Positions 33,423 to 38,563 of a DNA stretch of 38,563 bases are shown here, piece after piece (the stretch's first letter is position 1; each line of letters begins with the position of its first letter). The stretch is from CAUZSH01 sp963582935. GTDB lineage: Bacteria > Pseudomonadota > Gammaproteobacteria > Francisellales > Francisellaceae. Location: contig CAUZSH010000008.1 in the NCBI GenBank assembly GCA_963582935.1, forward strand, positions 1 to 38,563. The letters run 5' to 3'. Both the position numbers and the translations under genes were made by a program. The notes below the pieces were generated by a model that had not been told where the DNA came from, ran no database searches, and was given only the letters and a program-made list of their open reading frames with translations.

Positions 33423-34031
33423 AGAAATAAACAATGCCACGGCAAAAAGAATAAGAACAGTTCCAAATACTTTTTCAAGAATGTGGCTGTAGTCCATAAA
33501 AAATTGTCGTATTACCTTATGTCCAATGATGGTGGTTATCATAAAAAACCAAAGCATGGTGGTAATAATAATGACTACAATAACGGCAATATGATAACCC
33601 AAGCTATGATAGTCTTGCATGAAAAGCGGTAAAATACTCAGGAAGAAAACAATGACTTTCGGGTTGGATAAGTTTGTCAGTAACCCTGTTATCCATGCTT
33701 GTTTTTTACTGCTGCGTTTGCCCTGTGTCATTTCTTTGTCGGTTAGATGTTGTTTTGAAGTAAAGCACTTATAGCTCATATAAAGCAAAAAACACGCGCC
33801 AAGAACCGAAACAATATCAAGCCCCCAATGGTGATCTTTGCCAATGAGGCTAAGTCCAAAGACGGCTATAGCAGAAAATAACAGCACACCAGTAGTAATG
33901 CCTAAGGAGCATAGATACCCCACTAAGCGCCCATGTTTTAGGGTATTACGAACCACGATTAGAAAATCAGGACCAGGAAGTGAAACCGCAATAAGCTGCA
34001 CAATAAAAAGCGTTAATAATGAAAGTAGCAC
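33414..34031 (-). CDS. LysE/RhtB-family amino-acid exporter
   Basis: The 205-residue protein has about six membrane segments and the LysE/RhtB signature: VSLPGPDFLIVVRNTLKHGRL near the N-terminus, then GITTGVLLFSAIAVFGLS, and the second-half block ITGLLTNLSNPKVIVFFLSI. Members export lysine, threonine, homoserine or similar compounds; the substrate is not readable. It has no partner gene. The stop overlaps murC by 9 bases. A gap of 98 bases on the other side separates it from the ArnT-like gene. Confidence 0.9.
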   Translation of the reverse strand: MLLSLLTLFIVQLIAVSLPGPDFLIVVRNTLKHGRLVGYLCSLGITTGVLLFSAIAVFGLSLIGKDHHWGLDIVSVLGACFLLYMSYKCFTSKQHLTDKEMTQGKRSSKKQAWITGLLTNLSNPKVIVFFLSILPLFMQDYHSLGYHIAVIVVIIITTMLWFFMITTIIGHKVIRQFFMDYSHILEKVFGTVLILFAVALFISLF

Positions 34032-34129
34032 AGGTTGTCTTTAATACTTAAAAATCATGGGAAAACCATAGTAATAGAAAGGCGTGCAAGAATAAATGAT
34101 TTTATACTCGGTAGGAATTAATCTTTAAA

Positions 34130-35863
34130 TTAATCCGCTTTTGTAAAGACGACTTTTCCGCGATTTTCAGCGATAAGCTTGGGTTTTGGGTTAAGCGAAG
34201 ATTTCATTGCTTGATAAGTTCCTGCACTCATGAAGACAAATAGAGAGGAGTCATGTTTCCACATGGTTTGAAAGTCTGCCTTGTCAATGTATAACTCAGG
34301 CCATTTTCCATTATGAGTGGATTGATGTTGTGTAATACCAAACCTAAATTCACGCGCCCAGTTATCGCTTTTGAGTAAAACTGGATTATGCCAGTCATAC
34401 ACGATGTAGACATATTTCTGGAGCAATAATGGAATATCCTCGGCGTACCCTTCATAGCTAACGATTTTGCTGTCAGGCTTAAGTAGCGGTAAGACTTGAT
34501 TAGTCAGAGGTGCGGAGCTTTTTTTATCAAAAGCAGGAACAGATACAATAACGGCCACATTAAATATTGCCATGGTCACCATGACGGAGACAATAGCTTT
34601 GAGTGTTTTGCCAAGCTTTAGGTTTCCATAGGCATAGATTGCGCCGAGGATCATCACGATACCCGCTGGAATGAAAGCAGGGTAGAGCTCGCCAACTGGA
34701 ATTTTATGTTGTGCTGCGGGAAAGATAAAAAGTGCTAATCCCATGGAAAACAGAATAAAACACGTCAATGCAAAGGTAATATGGAAACCTTTGGTGATCC
34801 CTTTTCGAATAATAGTGTCTAATGCCTTAGCAACCAATAAGGTTAAAGGTGGCACAACAGGGATAATATAGCCCACAATTTTAGAGGCTGGGATTGAGAA
34901 GAATATAAATATAGCCACCACCCATATTAGGATGAATAAAGTAATGGGATCTTTGTTTCTATTTACCCAAAGTAGTTTTGCGCCTTTGTTCAAACGGCAG
35001 AGCATCATAATGCTCCAAGGTAAGACAGCAACAAGCATTACTACAAAGTAGAACCATAGACCGAAGGCGTTATTGAATCCTGTTCCCACAAAACGATCAA
35101 ATTGCTGATAATAAAAATAATAGTAGAGAAAATCTGGGTTTTGCAGTTGCGTGGCATAAATCCACGGAACGGTTAAGGCCAAAAAGATCACAATCCCTTC
35201 AGGTAGATGCAATTCTAGGATAGTGCGCCAGCGCCAAAGCAGAATAATCCAAAGGCCTACCACCATGGCGGGGAATGCAAAGCCCATTAATCCCTTTGTT
35301 AATGAGGCAAATGCAGCAATAAGATAGGCGGCATAAAGGATCCAGCGACGATGTTTGGACTTCCACGGATATTGAAGCCCTAGAATAAACAAGAAGGCGC
35401 TGATCCAGAGAAAATTTGCTACTTCCAAATCCATGTTGGCATAGTGTGCTGATAAGAAATAAAGTGGGCTGGTTGCTAAAACACCCGCAGCTAATAAGCC
35501 AGTGCGACGATTATAAAATTTACGTCCAAATAAATACATGATGACAATACCAACAATGCCAAAGACCGCCATTGGCAGTCGGATTGCCCAAGTATTCACA
35601 CCAAAAAGCTTCATGCTCGTGGCTTCCATCCAATAATACATAATAGGCTTATCTAAAAATGGTACGCCGTTAATCGTCGGTGTTGTCCAGTTTCCAGAAT
35701 CAAGCATTTCACGTGCTATTTCAGGATAACGCCCTTCATCTGGGATACTGAGGTGGCGAGTACCTAAGAAAAGGAGGAAGTAAATCGTGCTAAAAATCGT
35801 GAGTAAAAAAACATCCACCCAAAGTTGTGAAAGTGATTTATCTTGCGAGAGGGTTGTATTCAT
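34130..35863 (-). CDS. ArnT/FlmK-like lipid A aminosugar transferase (GT-C, GT83/GT39)
   Basis: ArnT-type enzymes move a sugar from undecaprenyl phosphate to lipid A phosphate on the periplasmic face, which lowers the negative surface charge. The 577-residue protein has about 12 membrane segments. The first periplasmic loop has the acidic motif SIPDEGRYPEIAREML, followed by SGNWTTPTINGVPFLDKPIM and YYW, the ArnT signature. The C-terminal 130 residues form a soluble periplasmic domain (SKIVSYEGYAEDIPLLLQKY). Its neighbour across the divergent gap is a YdjC-type deacetylase, as with flmK and naxD in Francisella, where galactosamine is added. Whether the sugar here is galactosamine or aminoarabinose is not visible; no arnABC genes are present. 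Confidence 0.85.
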   Translation of the reverse strand: MNTTLSQDKSLSQLWVDVFLLTIFSTIYFLLFLGTRHLSIPDEGRYPEIAREMLDSGNWTTPTINGVPFLDKPIMYYWMEATSMKLFGVNTWAIRLPMAVFGIVGIVIMYLFGRKFYNRRTGLLAAGVLATSPLYFLSAHYANMDLEVANFLWISAFLFILGLQYPWKSKHRRWILYAAYLIAAFASLTKGLMGFAFPAMVVGLWIILLWRWRTILELHLPEGIVIFLALTVPWIYATQLQNPDFLYYYFYYQQFDRFVGTGFNNAFGLWFYFVVMLVAVLPWSIMMLCRLNKGAKLLWVNRNKDPITLFILIWVVAIFIFFSIPASKIVGYIIPVVPPLTLLVAKALDTIIRKGITKGFHITFALTCFILFSMGLALFIFPAAQHKIPVGELYPAFIPAGIVMILGAIYAYGNLKLGKTLKAIVSVMVTMAIFNVAVIVSVPAFDKKSSAPLTNQVLPLLKPDSKIVSYEGYAEDIPLLLQKYVYIVYDWHNPVLLKSDNWAREFRFGITQHQSTHNGKWPELYIDKADFQTMWKHDSSLFVFMSAGTYQAMKSSLNPKPKLIAENRGKVVFTKAD

Positions 35864-35900
35864 TTACACTACTAATAATGATGACGGAAGAATGCTGCTA

Positions 35901-36767
35901 ATGGTAACAGAGTGTATGGATAAGTTCAAAAGTAAAAAAAAGTCTCATAATCAAAGAATTAAAAATATTGTTGTTTGTGCCGATGATTTTGGGCAAACTC
36001 CAGCAGTTTCTGAGGGTATTATACAGTTGCTTGTGGCGGGCAGGATCAATGCAACCAGTTGTTTGGTGAATTCAGGTTATTGGAGCGACTCTGCTGTAGA
36101 ACTTAAGTGTATTTATAAAGAATCTATGCAAATAGGTCTGCATTTGAACCTTACTGAAGGCGAACCATTAACGGATATTTCTAGTTTGCGACGTAATGGG
36201 TTGTTTGTAGGGTTGAATCCTCTACTTATCAAAGCCTTTAGTTTTCAGCTTAAAAAAGAAGAAATCTATCAAGAGTTAAAAGCACAATTGGAGCAGTTTA
36301 TGACCGTGTGGGGGCAAAAACCTGATTTTCTAGATGGACATCAACATATTCATCATTTGCCTGTTGTAAGAGAAGTTGTACTAGACTTGTATCGTAAATT
36401 TGATTTGAGTGAGCATAAAACTTATGTACGCTCGGTTGTCAATATGGTGGGTGTGACTGGACTAAAATCTAAAATTATTGTTGCAACGGGCGCAAAAAAA
36501 ATGGAAAGATTACTCGGCAAACATGTTATTCCGCACAACACAACGTTTTCAGGCGCTTATGATTTTGCAGAGAATAGTGATTTTGCAGAGGTGTTTGGAG
36601 AGGCTTTAGAAGGTATTACGGATGGTGGTTTGATTATGTGCCATCCTGGTGTGGACTCGAGTGCGTATCCTGATGTTTTGGCGAAAAGCCGTCCGAAAGA
36701 ATTGGCTTATTTTTTGTCAGATGGCTTCACCCAGAAAATGAGTCAGTGTAATGTGGTTTTAAGATAA
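35901..36767 (+). CDS. YdjC/ChbG/HpnK-family deacetylase, NaxD-like
   Basis: Members remove N-acetyl groups from sugars with a metal-dependent active site. The 288-residue protein has VVCADDFGQTPAVSEGI (catalytic Asp-Asp), GLHLNLTEGEPL, the metal ligands in FLDGHQHIHHLP and the C-terminal LIMCHPG. Relatives are ChbG (chitobiose), HpnK (hopanoids) and NaxD of Francisella, which deacetylates undecaprenyl-phosphate N-acetylgalactosamine before FlmK transfer. The neighbouring ArnT-like gene favours a NaxD-like role. The frame is open from 35787; I use the ATG at 35901 with GGAAG 9 bases upstream, but ATGs at 35892 and 35916 are possible. Only 37 bases lie between the two divergent starts. GT39 follows 30-40 bases downstream. 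Confidence 0.8.
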   Translation: MVTECMDKFKSKKKSHNQRIKNIVVCADDFGQTPAVSEGIIQLLVAGRINATSCLVNSGYWSDSAVELKCIYKESMQIGLHLNLTEGEPLTDISSLRRNGLFVGLNPLLIKAFSFQLKKEEIYQELKAQLEQFMTVWGQKPDFLDGHQHIHHLPVVREVVLDLYRKFDLSEHKTYVRSVVNMVGVTGLKSKIIVATGAKKMERLLGKHVIPHNTTFSGAYDFAENSDFAEVFGEALEGITDGGLIMCHPGVDSSAYPDVLAKSRPKELAYFLSDGFTQKMSQCNVVLR

Positions 36768-36809
36768 GCCCATCAAAGAATACGAGTATCTAACTTTATG
36801 AGGAAATAT

Positions 36810-38324
36810 ATGCTAACCCAAGATCAAGCGCTAACACAGAAGTGTACGAAGTATTTTATTATTTTTTGCTTTGTGCATATTTTATTTTGGACGGTAGTTC
36901 CTTATGTAACCCTAGGTGCATTGCCTTTTGATACAGCGGAGTCCATTGCCTGGGGTAATCAGTGGATGTTGGGGTATAATAAGCACCCGCCTTTAGCTGC
37001 ATGGGTGACGACGATTGCTTTTAACCTTGGCGGTGACTTTGGCGTGTATTTGCTGGCACAATTGGCGATTATTATCTGTTTTATTGCCATATGGCGCTTA
37101 TCATTAAGATATTTCTCAGCGCCTTTGGCATTACTCAGTGTCGTGTTATTGGAAGGAAACCTCTCCTTTACTTTGGTGTCACCGAATTTTAATCCTACTG
37201 CAATCATGGTGCCTTTATGGGCATTAATGTTTCTCACATTTTATCATGCATTGAAAAGCCAAAAAATATCGACTTGGCTTTGGTTGGGGTTTTTGGCGGG
37301 GTTAAACGTTCTGGCTAAGTATCAAGTTGTGATTTTATTTGTACCAATGTTATTTATCATGCTCTATACCACTGAAGGACGGATCAGTTTTCGTAAGCTG
37401 GGAATGTACTTAGGTCTTTTACTTTCGGTTATTGTGGTCGCTCCACATTTTATATATTCCTATACCCAAGGTTTTCCTGAAATACACTATGCAATGGGCA
37501 GTACATTTGATCGAGATTCGTTTATGAATCACTTTTTAAAGCCACTTAACATGACGATAAATCAATTAGGAACAATTGCTGGAATATTGGTTATAGGATT
37601 GCCTTTGATGTTGGCAAAGACTCGTGCAAAAGTAGAGTTGGCCTCGTTTGATCGCACCTATCTGTTTGTCATGGCATTAGGTCCTTTTGTTGCCACTATT
37701 TTACTTTCAGCTATTTCAGGAAGTAATCTTGGGAATAATTGGTTTGTTCCTTACTTTTCAATGCTGGGGATGGTTGTTATTTACCTGTCCAGACCAGTAT
37801 TGACGCGTAAGAATGTTAGAGCGGTTTGTATTTTGTTGTGTATTGCTTTCTTTGGCCTTTTAATTGGGCGATTTGGCGCGGTAGCTTCTCAGCCTTATTT
37901 TACACAGAACCCAAGCTCCAAAGCCTATTTCCCAGGGAAGGCTATTTCTTTAAAGGCAACAGATATCTGGCATCAGCATTATCATGATAAGCTTTCCTAT
38001 GTAGCAGGTGACCACTATATAACAGCCTTTATCAATGTGGACTCTCGGGATCATCCAGTTCCTTTGATGGGGTGGCTAGAAAGTGAAAGCCCTTGGATCA
38101 ATATGAAAGAAATGCGTCGCAAAGGTGCAATGTTTGTGTGGTATGCGAAGAATAAATACAATGTTATGTTTAGCGATGTTAACTCAGACAAGATGCCTGA
38201 AAAGGTTCAAAAAGAATTTCCAAGGGCAGAATATTTGGGCGTCTATGATTTTAAAATAGCCGTGCTTTTTGGAAATTACGCACCAATCCGAATTGGAATG
38301 GCCATATTGCCTCCTGAAAAATAA
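36810..38324 (+). CDS. GT39-family (PMT_2) membrane glycosyltransferase
   Basis: GT39/GT-C enzymes use polyprenyl-phosphate sugars at the outer face of the inner membrane. The 504-residue protein has about 11 membrane segments. The first loop carries FDTAESIAWGNQW with the catalytic-type Asp and Glu, then YNKHPPLAAWVTT, typical of the PMT_2 domain. The C-terminal 110 residues are mainly soluble (SLKATDIWHQHYHDKLSYVA). The ATG at 36810 has AGGA 5 bases upstream, whereas the ATG at 36798 has no site, so I use the former. It is the second such enzyme within 3 kb and lies 42 bases after the NaxD-like gene, probably in one operon. Donor and acceptor are unknown; lipid A or LPS core is likely from context. 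Confidence 0.82.
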   Translation: MLTQDQALTQKCTKYFIIFCFVHILFWTVVPYVTLGALPFDTAESIAWGNQWMLGYNKHPPLAAWVTTIAFNLGGDFGVYLLAQLAIIICFIAIWRLSLRYFSAPLALLSVVLLEGNLSFTLVSPNFNPTAIMVPLWALMFLTFYHALKSQKISTWLWLGFLAGLNVLAKYQVVILFVPMLFIMLYTTEGRISFRKLGMYLGLLLSVIVVAPHFIYSYTQGFPEIHYAMGSTFDRDSFMNHFLKPLNMTINQLGTIAGILVIGLPLMLAKTRAKVELASFDRTYLFVMALGPFVATILLSAISGSNLGNNWFVPYFSMLGMVVIYLSRPVLTRKNVRAVCILLCIAFFGLLIGRFGAVASQPYFTQNPSSKAYFPGKAISLKATDIWHQHYHDKLSYVAGDHYITAFINVDSRDHPVPLMGWLESESPWINMKEMRRKGAMFVWYAKNKYNVMFSDVNSDKMPEKVQKEFPRAEYLGVYDFKIAVLFGNYAPIRIGMAILPPEK

Positions 38325-38381
38325 CTTTCATAAATTGCTGTTCATTCCTATACTTGGGTATCTAGGACAAGCGAGTTAAGT

Positions 38382-38563
38382 ATGTCTACTTTAAGTGCCA
38401 TTATTATTACCTTGAACGAAGAAAGAAACATTGGACGATGCTTGGAATCAGTAAAATGGGCAGATGAAATCATTGTGGTAGATTCAGGCAGCACGGACAA
38501 AACCATTGAAATTGCAGAGTCTCTTATGGAGCGAAAGTTTATCATCAAGAGTGGTTGGGCTTT
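38382..38563 (+). CDS. Family 2 glycosyltransferase, WaaE/KdtX-like (5' part only)
   Basis: Only the first 60 residues are in the window. They show the GT-A nucleotide-sugar fold start: MSTLSAIIITLNEERNIGRC, then ADEIIVVDSGSTDKTIEIA. This matches LPS-core transferases of the WaaE/KdtX type (SA.IIT.NEE.NI..CL.S...ADEIIVVDSGSTD) better than ArnC/DPM-type polyprenyl transferases. It follows the GT39 gene by 57 bases on the same strand and probably continues the operon. The rest lies outside the window. Confidence 0.8.
   Translation, partial: MSTLSAIIITLNEERNIGRCLESVKWADEIIVVDSGSTDKTIEIAESLMERKFIIKSGWA

Overview
This looks like a chromosomal segment of a gammaproteobacterium with moderately low GC (about 40% by eye, not computed). 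The evidence is the metY-rimP-nusA-infB order, ftsK-lolA, rppH-ptsP, divergent yggS/pilT, AmpG, LolA and ArnT-type lipid A enzymes. Several features suggest a Francisella/Fastidiosibacter-like or Legionellales-like lineage: a NaxD-like deacetylase beside an ArnT/FlmK-like transferase, a GDSL lipase and an ankyrin-tailed glutaminase. I cannot fix the genus from sequence reading alone. No insertion sequence, prophage, plasmid origin or CRISPR array was seen.

Layout. 1-4.8 kb (minus): the translation/transcription operon, read as initiator tRNA, two terminator hairpins, rimP, nusA and infB (cut by the window start). 4.8-7.9 kb: ampG (minus), rpmE (plus) with promoter and terminator, and the overlapping pair yaaA-rlmH (minus). 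8.0-12.7 kb (plus): ftsK, lolA and a glutaminase of the animal type with ankyrin repeats. 12.7-15.2 kb (minus): a methyltransferase, a PBP4-type DD-carboxypeptidase and a small DUF2845-like secreted protein. 15.3-20.6 kb: an orphan double ABC ATPase, an unknown secreted cysteine-containing protein, a decayed MFS transporter, a GDSL lipase and a K+ channel. 20.6-23.5 kb: a Bcr/CflA transporter, a prolyl-4-hydroxylase-like dioxygenase, and an intergenic zone with two tiny related reading frames on the minus strand. 23.5-27.8 kb: rppH-ptsP (minus) and glnA (plus). A 131-bp palindromic element sits exactly between the stops of glnA and yggS. 27.9-33.4 kb: yggS/pilT, the SRP RNA and RNase P RNA genes back to back, ribE, a crotonase and a murC outside any division cluster. 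33.4-38.6 kb: a LysE-type exporter and an envelope sugar locus (ArnT-like transferase, YdjC/NaxD-like deacetylase, second GT39 transferase, and a WaaE-type GT2 cut by the window end).

Many genes serve the cell envelope: AmpG, PBP4 and MurC in peptidoglycan turnover and synthesis, LolA in lipoprotein sorting, and the last four genes in lipid A or core sugar addition. A second theme is nitrogen and glutamine: glnA, the nitrogen-type PTS enzyme PtsP, and the glutaminase. The most unusual items are the pair of tiny paralogous proteins at 22.8-23.3 kb, the palindromic element after glnA, the animal-type glutaminase in the place where rarA often follows lolA, and the NaxD/FlmK-like locus.
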